Source: Jannaschia sp. GRR-S6-38 (GTDB lineage Bacteria > Pseudomonadota > Alphaproteobacteria > Rhodobacterales > Rhodobacteraceae). Taken from it: a stretch of DNA of 64,000 nt. Below the pieces are notes generated by a model. It was not told the origin of the DNA and did not search any database. It saw nothing but the letters and a program-made list of their open reading frames with translations. Positions 46,964 through 56,728 of this stretch are shown here, one piece after another; the stretch's first letter is position 1; every line of letters begins with the position of its first letter. Location: the NCBI RefSeq assembly GCF_029853695.1, contig NZ_CP122537.1:496001-560000 (forward strand). Reading direction: 5' to 3'. A program made the translations under genes and the position numbers.

Positions 46964-47229
46964 ATGCCTTCCCCGAAATAGTCGCCCACCAGCGCATCGA
47001 GCGCCTCCATCAGCGGCTCGGCCTCGGGGCCCGAGGTCTCGACCTCGATCGCCGTGCCGCGCGCGGCCGCGAGCATCAGGAGCCCCATGATCGAGTCGCC
47101 CTCGGCCGCCATCCCGTCGCGCCGCACGGTGGCGCGCGCGTCGAAACGCTCCACCGTCTCGACGAACTTGGCGGAGGCGCGCGCGTGCAGCCCCTTCTCA
47201 TTGATGATGTCGAGCGTTCGTACCGGCAT
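46960..47229 (-). CDS. ptsH: HPr-like phosphocarrier protein
   Basis: A small HPr (89 aa) of the nitrogen-type PTS, receiving phosphate on His15 (KGLHARASAKF) and phosphorylatable at Ser46 (EGDSIMGLLML) by HPr kinase. Choosing the MPVRTLDI start puts both residues exactly at 15 and 46; a GTG 12 nt upstream is an alternative. No sugar EIIB/EIIC genes are nearby, fitting a regulatory rather than transport PTS. Confidence 0.93.
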   Translation of the reverse strand: MPVRTLDIINEKGLHARASAKFVETVERFDARATVRRDGMAAEGDSIMGLLMLAAARGTAIEVETSGPEAEPLMEALDALVGDYFGEGM

Positions 47230-47261
47230 CCATCCCCCCACGGCCCGCGCCTGCGGCGCCG

Positions 47262-47654
47262 TCAGGCGGCCGGTCCCTGCGCCACGTCCATGTAGCGTGT
47301 TCCCGCGGCCTTCGCCAAGGCCACCGCCTCGCCCAGGGGCTTGGCCCGGCTGCGCGCCAGCTTGATCAGCGCGGGCAGGTTGGCGCCGTAGAAGATGACA
47401 CGATCCTGCGGGGCGCAGGCGTTCATCGAGAGGTTGGAGGGCGAGCCGCCGAAGATGTCGGTGACGACGACGACGCCGTCGCCCGTGTCGACCGCGTCCG
47501 CGGCCTCGCAGATCTCGAGCTCCTTGCGGCGGCGGTCACAGGTGGCGCTGACGGCGATGGCGCGCACACCGTCCTGCGGGCCGATCACATGCTCGACGGC
47601 CTTGCGATATTCGTCCGCGAGCCCGCCATGGGCCACGATCACGATGCCGATCAT
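47262..47654 (-). CDS. PTS EIIA component, mannose-type fold
   Basis: A 130-residue EIIA of the EIIA-Man family (often called ManX/PtsM-like or EIIA-Ntr2), with phospho-acceptor His9 in IVIVAHGGLADEY and VVVVTDIFGGSPSNLSM. It probably receives phosphate from HPr and works in regulation, as no permease is encoded here. It overlaps the rapZ stop by 4 bp. Confidence 0.92.
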   Translation of the reverse strand: MIGIVIVAHGGLADEYRKAVEHVIGPQDGVRAIAVSATCDRRRKELEICEAADAVDTGDGVVVVTDIFGGSPSNLSMNACAPQDRVIFYGANLPALIKLARSRAKPLGEAVALAKAAGTRYMDVAQGPAA

Positions 47655-48571
47655 GCGGCGCTTCCCCCGTGGGCCATGTCCCCTGGCCCGGACCCGGGGA
47701 CCGCCGTCGCCCGGCGGTCCAGTTCCCTATGACGTTTTGACACCTGCCAGCCCGCCGCCGCAAGGGACTCGGCGAGCATTTCCGTAAGGGCAACCGAGCG
47801 GTGACGCCCGCCGGTGCAGCCGAATCCGATGGCGAGATGCGCCCGGCCCTCGTCGCGATAGGCGGGCAGGAGCGACAGGATCAGCTCCTCGACGCGGGCG
47901 TAGAAGGGCGCGAAATGCGGATCGCCGGTGACGTGGTCGCGCACCGCGGCGTCGCGGCCGGTGCCGCGGCGCAGATCGGGCACCCAATGCGGGTTGCGCA
48001 GAAAACGCACGTCAAACACCATGTCGAGCCCGCGCGGAAGTCCGCGCTTGTAGCTGAAGGACTGGACCGACACGGCAAGCCGGTCCTCGCGCCGGCCGAA
48101 ATAGCGCGCCATCTCGGATTTCAGGTCGTGGACGTTGAGCGCGCTCGTGTCGATCAGCAAGTCGGCGAGATCGGCCAGCGGGGCCAGGAGCTCCAGCTCG
48201 CGCGCGACGCCCAGCTCCGCGTCCTCGGACGGGGCGAGCGGGTGGCGGCGGCGCGTCTCGGAGAAGCGGCGCACGAGCGCGTCGGCATCGCAATCGAGAT
48301 AGAGAAGCCGCACCGTCACGCCCGGATCGGCCCGCAATTCGGCCACGAGATCGGCGACCGCCTCGACGCTGAAATCGCGGTTGCGCACGTCGAGGCTGAG
48401 CGCAAGCGGCCGGTCCAGCCCGTCGCCGACCATGCGCGTCACCATCGACAGCGGCAGGTTGTCGATCACCTCGAAGCCCTGGTCCTCCAGCGCGCGGATC
48501 GCGGTGGTGCGCCCGGCGCCCGAGGGGCCGGTGACGAGGATCAGGTCGGGGGAATCGGGCGGCGGGGTCAT
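47651..48571 (-). CDS. rapZ: RNase adapter / nucleotide-binding protein RapZ
   Basis: A 306-residue P-loop protein of the RapZ (YvcJ) family: ILVTGPSGAGRTTAIRALEDQGFEVIDNLP at the N-terminus and the conserved C-terminal HLAIGFGCTGGRHRSVALTE. In E. coli RapZ controls GlmS through small RNAs; in alphaproteobacteria its role is less clear, though linkage to hprK and ptsH is conserved. Overlaps hprK and the EIIA gene by 4 bp each. Confidence 0.95.
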   Translation of the reverse strand: MTPPPDSPDLILVTGPSGAGRTTAIRALEDQGFEVIDNLPLSMVTRMVGDGLDRPLALSLDVRNRDFSVEAVADLVAELRADPGVTVRLLYLDCDADALVRRFSETRRRHPLAPSEDAELGVARELELLAPLADLADLLIDTSALNVHDLKSEMARYFGRREDRLAVSVQSFSYKRGLPRGLDMVFDVRFLRNPHWVPDLRRGTGRDAAVRDHVTGDPHFAPFYARVEELILSLLPAYRDEGRAHLAIGFGCTGGRHRSVALTEMLAESLAAAGWQVSKRHRELDRRATAVPGSGPGDMAHGGSAA

Positions 48572-49119
48572 GGGCGACCTTTCTGGGAAGACCGCTTCGA
48601 TCTATGTTCCGCGGCCGCGCCGGGAAGGGGTTCGGCCCCGGGATCGCGCAGCCGTGATGCCCCGAGCCAGAGCATCATCTTCGCCGCGAGGTCGGGATGC
48701 GCGGGATGGCGCAGCAGCGGGACGGCGCGGCCGAAAAGCGTCAGACTCGCCGGCTCGGGCAGGCGCGCGGCGGAGGGGGCGAGCAGCAGGAGTGCGACGA
48801 GCGGTACGGGACCCGCGGTGGGCGGTTCGACCAGGCCCAGCCCGCGCAGCTCCAGCCGCAGGGGCCGGCCCGGGGGCGCGGCGACGCGCAGGCTGCCTGC
48901 GGCCGTGTCATCGGAGAGGATGACGAGATCGTCGACCACGAGCGCGGCGCCCAGCGCGATCATCCCGGCGGCGAGGCCGCTTTTTCCAGATCCGGCCGGG
49001 CCGAGGATCAGGAGGCCCCGGTCATCCAGCGCGACGGCCGTGCCGTGGACCGACAGGCGTCCATCGCCCATGTCGTGGAAGGTGGGCAGCTCCGGCTCAA
49101 GCGGCGCGCCCTGCCCCAT
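48568..49119 (-). CDS. hprK: HPr kinase/phosphorylase, short alphaproteobacterial form
   Basis: A 183-residue HprK lacking the N-terminal domain of Gram-positive enzymes, as usual in alphaproteobacteria. The P-loop is LLILGPAGSGKSGLAAGMI with VDDLVILSDD nearby; the LGLVEPPTAGPVPLVALLLL block matches the family. It would phosphorylate HPr Ser46. Starts 3 bp after chvG. Confidence 0.92.
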   Translation of the reverse strand: MGQGAPLEPELPTFHDMGDGRLSVHGTAVALDDRGLLILGPAGSGKSGLAAGMIALGAALVVDDLVILSDDTAAGSLRVAAPPGRPLRLELRGLGLVEPPTAGPVPLVALLLLAPSAARLPEPASLTLFGRAVPLLRHPAHPDLAAKMMLWLGASRLRDPGAEPLPGAAAEHRSKRSSQKGRP

Positions 49120-49122
49120 CGG

Positions 49123-50871
49123 TCAGACCGGGAGGCCGACCACGAAGCGCGCGCCCAACGGATCGGAGGTCACGTCGGCATCGGTGGGCCGGATGTTCTC
49201 GGCCCAGATGACGCCGCCATGCGCCTCCACGATCTGCTTGGAGATGGCGAGGCCGAGGCCGGAATGGTTGCCGAACTGCTTCACGGGCCGTTCGGAATAG
49301 AAGCGGTTGAACACCTTGGTCAGCGCGGCCTCGGGAATGCCGGGGCCGGTATCCTCGACCACGACGAGGACGCGGTTGTCGCGGCGGCGCATCCAGACGC
49401 GGACGGCGTCGCCCGCCTCGCAGAAGCTGAGCGCGTTGGTGATGAGGTTCACGAAGACCTGCGCCAGCCGCGCCTCGAGCCCCATGATCACGATCGGGTC
49501 GCGCGGCAGGTCGGTGATGAAGTCGATATCCTGAAGCTCCGCCTCCTGGCCGTGATAGACGGCGAGGTTCGAGATCATCTTGACCAGGTCGAAGGGCTCC
49601 TCCTCCTCCTTGACGAGTTCGCTGTCGAGGCGGGAGGCGTTGGAGATGTCCGAAACCAGCCGGTCGAGCCGGCGGACATCGTGCTCGATCACCTCTAGGA
49701 GGCGGCCGCGCTGGTCGTCGTTCTTGGCCAGGCGCAGCGTGCCCACGGCGGAGCGCAGGGAGGCCAGCGGGTTCTTGATCTCATGCGCGACATCGGCCGC
49801 GAATTGCTCGTTGCTGTCGATCCGGTCGTAGAGCGCGGCGACCATGCCGCGCAGCGCCCCCGACAGGCGCCCGATCTCGTCGGGGCGCGCGGTCAGGTCG
49901 GGGATGCGGACGCGCTGCGGCGACATCTTGCGCGCGTGCTTGTCGCGGCCCAGCTCGGCCGCCGCCGACAGGTCGGAGAGCGGGTTCGCGATGGTCGAGG
50001 CCAGCACCAGGCTGAGGCCGATGGAGACGAGGAGCGCGATGACGAACATCTGCAAGAGCGCCTCGCGCTCGACCCGGACCAGCGCGTCGATCTCGCCCGC
50101 GCGGGTGGTGATGGCGATGGTGCCGATGGGTCCCGCCCCGGTCTCGATCGGCGTGGTGACTGTGTAGAGCTGGCCCTGGATGCCTTCGTAGCCGCGGATC
50201 GCCGTCTCGCCGGCGGGCGTCGCGTCGATCAGGTCCTGCGCCACGTCCAGCGTGAGCGGCGGCTGGTCCGGGCTGCGGCTGAACAGCGCCGAGAGCCCTT
50301 CCCAAATCGTGTTGAGCGCGCTGGTGATGATGGTGGTCTTCTGGACCGGCGTGTTCAGCCCGGCCACCGCGCCCGAGGGCGCGTTTCCGATGGCTTGCGC
50401 GATGAGGGTGCCGCCGGTGTCGAAGACATGGACCTCGACGCCGCGCGGCAGGTCGATCGCGTCCAGAAGCGTCGGCACGTTGACCCCGTCGCCCGCCCCG
50501 AAGCTGATCGGTGCGCCCGCGGGCAGCGAGGCGGTGAAGACGTCGGCGATGAGCCGCGCCTCGGTCACCAGCCCCTGCTCGCGCTGCACGACGAGGCTGT
50601 CGCGCGAGGGATTCAGGAACAGCACGCCCGCGACCAGCATCAGGATCGCGAGCAGGTTGAAGAGGATGATCTTGCGCGCCAGCGGCGAGCGGTCGAGCGA
50701 GAAGAGGCCGCGACGCTCGCGCGCCTCGCTCAGCTCGGCCTCGACCGTGCCCTCCGGACCTTCCCAATCCTCGCCGAGGACGACCTCGCCATCGGCGCGT
50801 TCCACGCGGTCGGCGCCGCGCCCGCGTCGCGGGGCCTTAGGCATCAGGTCGATCTCGGTCGCGGAGGCCAT
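49123..50871 (-). CDS. chvG: sensor histidine kinase ChvG
   Basis: A 582-residue membrane histidine kinase of the ChvG/ExoS type, which senses acidity or envelope stress. After a charged cytoplasmic N-terminus come TM1 (ILFNLLAILMLVAGVLFL, about 69-86), a periplasmic domain of about 190 residues, TM2 (MFVIALLVSIGLSLVLAS) and a HAMP region. H-box VAHEIKNPLASLRSAV, N-box NLITNALSF, G1 DTGPGIP and G2 HSGLGLAISKQI are intact. Translated just after chvI (9 bp gap). Confidence 0.95.
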   Translation of the reverse strand: MASATEIDLMPKAPRRGRGADRVERADGEVVLGEDWEGPEGTVEAELSEARERRGLFSLDRSPLARKIILFNLLAILMLVAGVLFLNPSRDSLVVQREQGLVTEARLIADVFTASLPAGAPISFGAGDGVNVPTLLDAIDLPRGVEVHVFDTGGTLIAQAIGNAPSGAVAGLNTPVQKTTIITSALNTIWEGLSALFSRSPDQPPLTLDVAQDLIDATPAGETAIRGYEGIQGQLYTVTTPIETGAGPIGTIAITTRAGEIDALVRVEREALLQMFVIALLVSIGLSLVLASTIANPLSDLSAAAELGRDKHARKMSPQRVRIPDLTARPDEIGRLSGALRGMVAALYDRIDSNEQFAADVAHEIKNPLASLRSAVGTLRLAKNDDQRGRLLEVIEHDVRRLDRLVSDISNASRLDSELVKEEEEPFDLVKMISNLAVYHGQEAELQDIDFITDLPRDPIVIMGLEARLAQVFVNLITNALSFCEAGDAVRVWMRRRDNRVLVVVEDTGPGIPEAALTKVFNRFYSERPVKQFGNHSGLGLAISKQIVEAHGGVIWAENIRPTDADVTSDPLGARFVVGLPV

Positions 50872-50880
50872 GCAGGCGCC

Positions 50881-51582
50881 TCACTCTTCGTTGTAGCGGT
50901 AACCGATGCCGTAAAGCGTCTCGATGGCCGAGAATTCCGGGTCGGCGGAGCGCATCTTCTTGCGCAGGCGCTTGATGTGCGAGTCGATCGTACGGTCGTC
51001 CACATAGACCTGGTCGTCATAGGCCACGTCCATCAGCTGGTCGCGCGACTTCACGAAGCCCGGCCGCTGGGCCAGGGCCTGCAGCAGCAGGAATTCGGTC
51101 ACCGTCAGCGTGACGTCCCGGCCCTTCCACTTCACCGCGTGGCGCAGCGGGTCCATCGTCAGCTCGCCGCGGACCATGACCTGCGTCTCCTCCGGCGTCT
51201 CGGTGTCGTCGGAGGCGATCGCCTCCTGCCGGCGCAGGATCGCGCGGATCCGCTCGACCAGGAGGCGCTGACTGAAGGGCTTGCGCACGTAGTCGTCCGC
51301 GCCCATCCGCAGGCCCAGCACCTCGTCGATCTCGTCATCCTTGGAGGTCAGGAAGATCACCGGGACGCTGGATTTCTGGCGCAGCCGCTGGAGCAGGTCC
51401 ATGCCGTCCATGCGCGGCATCTTGATGTCGAACACCCCCAGATCGGGGAGTTGCCGGCTGAACGCGTCCAGCGCGCTCTGCCCATCGTTGTAGGTTTCGA
51501 CCTCAAAGCCCTCGGCTTCGAGAGTCATCGAGACCGACGTCAGGATGTTCCTGTCGTCGTCGACGAGCGCGATCCGCGACAT
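50881..51582 (-). CDS. chvI: response regulator ChvI
   Basis: An OmpR-family regulator (233 aa). Receiver: [10 protein letters not shown], phospho-acceptor Asp52 in [15 protein letters not shown], and [27 protein letters not shown]-terminal winged helix with [30 protein letters not shown] and [12 protein letters not shown]. In rhizobia ChvI controls envelope, exopolysaccharide and, in Agrobacterium and Sinorhizobium, pckA-linked genes; pckA is divergent next door here. Confidence 0.95.
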   Translation of the reverse strand: MSRIALVDDDRNILTSVSMTLEAEGFEVETYNDGQSALDAFSRQLPDLGVFDIKMPRMDGMDLLQRLRQKSSVPVIFLTSKDDEIDEVLGLRMGADDYVRKPFSQRLLVERIRAILRRQEAIASDDTETPEETQVMVRGELTMDPLRHAVKWKGRDVTLTVTEFLLLQALAQRPGFVKSRDQLMDVAYDDQVYVDDRTIDSHIKRLRKKMRSADPEFSAIETLYGIGYRYNEE

Positions 51583-51894
51583 GCCAATGTCCTCGTGGTT
51601 GCCTGTTTTCTGCCGTGTTTTTTTCCAACTCGCCGGAATGCGGAGGCAGAATCAAGGAATTTCGCGTGATGGGTGATTCGCCCGGGTGACTGTGGCCGTG
51701 CTGCAATTAAGGGAAGGTGAAGCGCCGGCCCGTATCCCGGCGGCATGATTGCGCTATCTGGCGTGATGGTTGCGCTAACGAGGTCTGCCCCACCCGGCGG
51801 GCGTGCTATATGCGAGGGACGCATCCGCCCCTGCGGTTCGCCGATCCCGGCCGATCCCGCTCCGGGCGGAGCTGCGCCACGGAGGAGGCCGACC
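51583..51894. promoter_or_regulatory. chvI-pckA divergent promoter region with direct repeat
   Basis: A 312-bp region without a gene. It contains the direct repeat TTGCGCTA at 51749-51756 and 51770-51777, spaced by exactly 21 bp (two helical turns), suggesting an operator for a dimeric regulator such as ChvI. A possible -10 for pckA (CTATAT, about 51806-51811) lies downstream. GGAGGAGG sits 7 bp before the pckA ATG. Confidence 0.5.
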
Positions 51895-53490
51895 ATGACC
51901 CAGCGCGTCAATCCCGATCACACGCTCGAAGCACAGGGCATCACCGGGCTGGGCGAGGTGCGCTACAACCTCTCCGAGGCCGCGATCGTCGAGGCCGCGC
52001 TGCGGCGGGGCGAGGGCACGCTGGGCCGGGGCGGGACGCTGATGGTCACGACGGGCGCCTATACGGGTCGCTCGCCCAAGGACAAGCATATCGTCCGCTC
52101 GGCCGCGACCGAAGACACGATCTGGTGGGATGCCAACCGGGCGATGTCGCCCGAGGCCTATGCCGCGTTGCGCGCCGACATGCTGGCGCATATGAAGGGG
52201 CGAGATTTCTTCGTGCAGGATCTCTTCGCCGGGGCCGATCCCGCGCACCGGCTGGATGTGCGCGTGGTGACCGAGCTGGCCTGGCACAGCCTGTTCATCC
52301 GCCACCTGCTGCGCCGCCCCGACATGGCCGAGCTGCAGGGGTTCGTGCCGGGCTACACCGTCATCAACTGCCCCTCCTTCAAGGCCGATCCCGCGCGGCA
52401 CGGCAGCCGCAGCGAGGTCGTGATCGCGCTGAACCTGGAGGCCCGGGAGGTGCTGATCGCGGGCACCGAATATTCCGGCGAGAACAAGAAGTCGGTCTTC
52501 ACGCTCCTCAATTACATCCTGCCCGAGCGCGGCGTGATGCCGATGCATTGCTCGGCCAACCACGCGCCCGACGACCCGTCGGAGGCCGCGGTCTTCTTTG
52601 GCCTGTCGGGCACCGGCAAGACGACGCTGTCGGCGGCGCCCGACCGCACGCTGATCGGCGATGACGAGCATGGCTGGTCCGATAGCGGCATCTTCAATTT
52701 CGAGGGCGGCTGCTACGCCAAGACCATCAACCTGAGCGCCGAGGCCGAGCCCGAGATCCACGCAACGACAAGCCGTTTCGGCACCGTGATCGAGAACATG
52801 TTCTTCGATCCCGAGACTCTGGAGCTGGATTTCGAGGATGACAGCATCACCGCCAACATGCGCTGCGCCTACCCGCTGGAGGCGATCTCGAACGCCTCCG
52901 CCACGGGGCTCGCGGGGCATCCGAAGAACGTGGTGATGCTGACCTGCGACGCCTTCGGGGTGCTGCCGCCGATCTCGCGGCTGAGCCCGGCGCAGGCGAT
53001 GTATCACTTCCTGTCGGGCTTCACCTCGAAGGTCGCGGGCACCGAGCGCGGCGTGACCGAGCCCGAGCCCACCTTCTCGACCTGCTTCGGCGCGCCCTTC
53101 ATGCCGCGCCGGCCCGAGGTCTACGGCAAGCTGCTGCAGCAGAAGATCGCCAAGCACGGCTCGGATTGCTGGCTGGTGAACACCGGCTGGACCGGCGGCG
53201 CCTACGGCACCGGCTCGCGGATGCCGATCAAGGCCACGCGCGCGCTACTCTCGGCGGCGCTCGACGGCTCGCTGGCCCGCGGCCAGTTCCGCCGCGACCC
53301 GAATTTCGGCTTCGACGTGCCGGTCTCGGTCGCGGGCGTGGACGACGCGCTGCTCGATCCGCGCGGCACCTGGTCCGACAAGGCGGCCTATGACGCGGCG
53401 GCGGCCAAGCTGGTGGCGATGTTCGCCGACAATTTCGCGCAGTATGTCGATCACATCGACGAGGATGTCGCGGCATGCGCCATCGGCTGA
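51895..53490 (+). CDS. pckA: phosphoenolpyruvate carboxykinase (ATP)
   Basis: ATP-dependent PEP carboxykinase (531 aa), making PEP from oxaloacetate in gluconeogenesis. P-loop [16 protein letters not shown], kinase-2 [22 protein letters not shown], and [10 protein letters not shown] at the substrate site (as [13 protein letters not shown]) are intact. ATG 51895 has a strong Shine-Dalgarno. Its end overlaps the next gene by 16 bp. Confidence 0.98.
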   Translation: MTQRVNPDHTLEAQGITGLGEVRYNLSEAAIVEAALRRGEGTLGRGGTLMVTTGAYTGRSPKDKHIVRSAATEDTIWWDANRAMSPEAYAALRADMLAHMKGRDFFVQDLFAGADPAHRLDVRVVTELAWHSLFIRHLLRRPDMAELQGFVPGYTVINCPSFKADPARHGSRSEVVIALNLEAREVLIAGTEYSGENKKSVFTLLNYILPERGVMPMHCSANHAPDDPSEAAVFFGLSGTGKTTLSAAPDRTLIGDDEHGWSDSGIFNFEGGCYAKTINLSAEAEPEIHATTSRFGTVIENMFFDPETLELDFEDDSITANMRCAYPLEAISNASATGLAGHPKNVVMLTCDAFGVLPPISRLSPAQAMYHFLSGFTSKVAGTERGVTEPEPTFSTCFGAPFMPRRPEVYGKLLQQKIAKHGSDCWLVNTGWTGGAYGTGSRMPIKATRALLSAALDGSLARGQFRRDPNFGFDVPVSVAGVDDALLDPRGTWSDKAAYDAAAAKLVAMFADNFAQYVDHIDEDVAACAIG

Positions 53491-53993
53491 TCGGCCTCGC
53501 CGCCGGGCTCGTGCTTCTGGCGGGTCCGGCGGCGGCGCAGGTCCGGCTGCTGGAGGCGGGCATCATCTGCCCGCGGATCTCGACCGGCGAACTGGTCGAG
53601 GCGCCGGGCACGGAGGCGGGACATATCCGGCGCATCGAGGAGGGCCTGGGCTTCGACCTCGCCGCGCGGACGGTTCCGACGATGGACAATCTCAGCTTCG
53701 GCTTCCGCACCGCGCTGAAGGACGGCGCGCCCGCCACCGACGTCACCATTGTCGTCACCCACCCGCCCATGGGCCCGCGCGGCGTGACCCGCGAGGAATG
53801 GCCCGACACGCTGTTTCCCGGCCAGACCAACCTGAACCTGTTCACCTTCGAGCTGGATTACGAGAAGGTCCCCGGGCCCTGGACCTTCGCGGTCGAGGTC
53901 GCGGGCCGACCCGTCGTCTCGGTGCCCTTCGAGGTCACGCGCGAGGGCGCGCGCGGGCCGGTCGAGGCGGCCTGCTTCCAGTTCATGTCGTGA
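53475..53993 (+). CDS. exported DUF3859-like protein
   Basis: A 172-residue protein with a signal peptide ([22 protein letters not shown]). Mature part: [69 protein letters not shown]; this resembles DUF3859 (periplasmic, unknown function, Ig-like fold). Its start lies inside the 3' end of pckA, suggesting coupling. Confidence 0.78.
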   Translation: MRHRLIGLAAGLVLLAGPAAAQVRLLEAGIICPRISTGELVEAPGTEAGHIRRIEEGLGFDLAARTVPTMDNLSFGFRTALKDGAPATDVTIVVTHPPMGPRGVTREEWPDTLFPGQTNLNLFTFELDYEKVPGPWTFAVEVAGRPVVSVPFEVTREGARGPVEAACFQFMS

Positions 53994-53996
53994 CGC

Positions 53997-54758
53997 TCAG
54001 ATGCCCGCGACGCCTTTGCGGATCAGGTTGAACCCGGCGATCACCAGCACCACCAGCGTCAGCTTGCGAAACCGCGCCTGGTCCATGCGGTCCGAGATCT
54101 GCTGGCCCAGCGCCATGCCGATCACCGCCGGCACCAGCATCGCCGCCGAGAACCAGACCGTCCGCTCGTTGAGCAGGCCCGAGGCCAGATGCGCCACCAG
54201 GAGCGCGACCGAGCCGATGCCGTAGATGACGCCCTGCACCACCATCTGGCGGTCCTTGGGCGTCTCGATCGCCATCAGGTAGAGCACCGTCGTCGGCCCC
54301 CAGGTGCCCACCAGCCCGCCCAGCACGCCCGAGACCGCGCCCACCCCCCATTCGGCGGCGATGCGCCGCGCGGGCGGGATCGTCAGGACCCAGCCGGCCA
54401 ATTGCACCACCGATAGCAGCACGACCGGGATGCCGAGGACGAAATAGAAGACCTGTCGCGGGATCGCGGTGACGGCCTGCGCCGCGATCAGGATCGCGAG
54501 GACCACCATCAGCACGTAGCGCCAATGCAGCCGCGTCGCGGCGATGGCGGGCCCGGCGCCGGCGCGCAGGATCTGCATCCCGTTGGTCATCAGCACGGGC
54601 AGGATCAAGCCCGCCAGCGCGAGCCGCGGATCGAGGAAGGTCGACAGCCCCGAGACCATCACCAGCGGCAGCGCGAATCCGATGGAGCCCTTTATCAGCC
54701 CCGCCCCGAAGGCGATCGCGACCGCGGCGGTCCACAGGAAGGGGGTAAGCGTCTCCAT
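53997..54758 (-). CDS. TSUP (TauE/SafE) family membrane transporter
   Basis: A 253-residue inner-membrane protein with about seven to eight helices and the TSUP features IKGSIGFALPLVMVSGLSTFLDPRLALAG and VGAVSGVLGGLVGTWGPTTVLYLMAI. Family members export sulfite, sulfoacetate or other sulfur anions; substrate here is not inferable. Convergent with the preceding gene by 3 bp. The 147 bp to the next gene contain its start region only. Confidence 0.87.
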   Translation of the reverse strand: METLTPFLWTAAVAIAFGAGLIKGSIGFALPLVMVSGLSTFLDPRLALAGLILPVLMTNGMQILRAGAGPAIAATRLHWRYVLMVVLAILIAAQAVTAIPRQVFYFVLGIPVVLLSVVQLAGWVLTIPPARRIAAEWGVGAVSGVLGGLVGTWGPTTVLYLMAIETPKDRQMVVQGVIYGIGSVALLVAHLASGLLNERTVWFSAAMLVPAVIGMALGQQISDRMDQARFRKLTLVVLVIAGFNLIRKGVAGI

Positions 54759-54904
54759 CCGCCCTTGCCTACGCGCCGGCGCGAGGGCGTTCCAGCCACA
54801 AGTGCGACAGGGCGGCGCGGTCAGATAATTCCCTTGCCGGGGGTTTGTCGTGGAATTAAGTTACGCTGCAACTGCGAAACGTTCCCCTTTCCCGGAGCCC
54901 CACG

Positions 54905-56599
54905 ATGCCCCATGACGGTCAGACCATGCCCCTCGACGCGCCCGCCTCCGGCCCGGTCCTCGCCGACCTGCTGGCCCTGACCGGCCCGGCCGCCGATGCG
55001 CTCGACGCGCTTGCCGCGCGGGCGCGCGAGACGGTGGGCGCGCGGGTGATGCGGGACGGGCGTCTCGACGCCGCGGCGCTCGAAGCCGAGCAGGCCGCGA
55101 CCCACGGACTGGCTTGGCTCACAACGTACGCGCAGGCCTTGCGCCAGATGCAGGCCTGGGCCGAGCGGCTGGAGGCCGAGGGCGGTTTCGGCGAGGCCGA
55201 GCGGCTGCTGCACCAGATCGCCTTCGGCGAATATTTCGCGCAGGTCGCGGGCGGCATCCCGATGAGCCAGGGCGAGATCATCCGCCCCGCCGATATGGGC
55301 CTGTCGCGCGCCGACATGGACGGCTTCGCCACGCCGGCCGTGACCGCGCTGATCGCGGACGCCAACAGCCAGGCCGCGCGCGACCGCCTCGTCGCGCTGC
55401 TGCGCGATGCGACCGCCAACGCGACCTTCGGCGCGACGGGGCTCGACGACGAGCTGGAGATGATCCGCGACCAGTTCCGCCGCTGGTCGACCGAGAAGGT
55501 CGCGCCGCATGCGCATGAATGGCATCTCAAGGACGAGCTGATCCCGATGGAGATCATCGCCGAGATGGCCGAGATGGGCGTCTTCGGCCTGACCATCCCC
55601 GAGGAATACGGCGGGCTGGGCCTGCCCAAGGCCGCGATGTGCGTCGTCTCGGAGGAGTTGTCGCGCGGCTATATCGGCGTGGGCTCGCTCGGCACCCGGT
55701 CCGAGATCGCGGCCGAGCTGATCCTCTGCGGCGGCACGCCCGAGCAGAAGGACAAGTGGCTGCCCCGCCTCGCCTCGGGCGAGACGCTGCCCACCGCCGT
55801 CTTCACCGAGCCCAATACCGGCTCCGACCTCGGGTCGCTGCGCACCAAGGCGGTGCGCGACGGCGAGGACTGGGTGCTGAACGGCAACAAGACCTGGATC
55901 ACCCATGCCGCGCGGACCCACATGATGACCGTACTGGCGCGCAGCGTGCCCGGCACCGACGATTACCGCGGGCTGAGCATGTTCCTGGCCGAGAAGACGC
56001 CCGGCACCGATGCGGCGCCCTGGCAGGATCCGGGCATCTCGGGCGGCGAGATCGAGGTTCTCGGCTACCGGGGCATGAAGGAATATACGGTCAATTTCGA
56101 CGATTTCCGCGTCAAGGGCGAGAACCTCTTGGGCGGGGCCGAGGGCCAGGGCTTCAAGCAGCTGATGCAGACCTTCGAGAGCGCTCGCATCCAGACCGCC
56201 GCCCGCGCGATCGGCGTGGCGCAGGCGGCGCTCGACGCGGCCCTCGCCTATGCCGAGACGCGCAACCAGTTCGGCAAGCCGCTCGTCGCCTTCCCGCGCG
56301 TGGCCAACAAGCTCGCCATGATGGCGGTCGAGATCATGGTGACGCGGCAGCTGACCTATTACTCCGCCGCCGAGAAGGATGCCGAGCGCCGCTGCGACGT
56401 CCAGGCCGGGATGGCCAAGCTGCTGGGCGCGCGCACCGCCTGGGCCGCGGCCGATAACGGGCTGCAGATCCATGGCGGCAACGGCTTCGCGCTGGAATAC
56501 CCGATCAGCCGCCTGCTCTGCGACGCCCGCATCCTCAACATCTTCGAGGGCGCAGCCGAGATCCAGGCACAAGTCATCGCGCGCCGCTTGCTGGCCTGA
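54905..56599 (+). CDS. mcd: (2S)-methylsuccinyl-CoA dehydrogenase-type acyl-CoA dehydrogenase
   Basis: A 564-residue acyl-CoA dehydrogenase with a ~165-residue N-terminal extension (MSQGEIIRPADMGLS and the preceding helical part) characteristic of Mcd of the ethylmalonyl-CoA pathway. The FAD-dependent core has GVFGLTIPEEYGGLGLPK, VFTEPNTGSDLGSLRTKA, and the C-terminal FEGAAEIQAQVIARRLL. It would oxidise methylsuccinyl-CoA to mesaconyl-CoA, passing electrons to ETF. Length and extension support Mcd, though a general acyl-CoA dehydrogenase cannot be fully ruled out. The other pathway genes (ccr, ecm, mch) are not in the window. Confidence 0.85.
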   Translation: MPHDGQTMPLDAPASGPVLADLLALTGPAADALDALAARARETVGARVMRDGRLDAAALEAEQAATHGLAWLTTYAQALRQMQAWAERLEAEGGFGEAERLLHQIAFGEYFAQVAGGIPMSQGEIIRPADMGLSRADMDGFATPAVTALIADANSQAARDRLVALLRDATANATFGATGLDDELEMIRDQFRRWSTEKVAPHAHEWHLKDELIPMEIIAEMAEMGVFGLTIPEEYGGLGLPKAAMCVVSEELSRGYIGVGSLGTRSEIAAELILCGGTPEQKDKWLPRLASGETLPTAVFTEPNTGSDLGSLRTKAVRDGEDWVLNGNKTWITHAARTHMMTVLARSVPGTDDYRGLSMFLAEKTPGTDAAPWQDPGISGGEIEVLGYRGMKEYTVNFDDFRVKGENLLGGAEGQGFKQLMQTFESARIQTAARAIGVAQAALDAALAYAETRNQFGKPLVAFPRVANKLAMMAVEIMVTRQLTYYSAAEKDAERRCDVQAGMAKLLGARTAWAAADNGLQIHGGNGFALEYPISRLLCDARILNIFEGAAEIQAQVIARRLLA

Positions 56600-56728
56600 G
56601 GCATCGTCTCTAGCCCCACACGACGCCCACCCCGCGCGCCCGAATCCGCCGCCCGGCCCGCCGAGACTGGTGCCGACGCGTCGCCGCACCCATATCTGGG
56701 CGAGCGGCAGTTCGGGGAGGGGCGCGGC

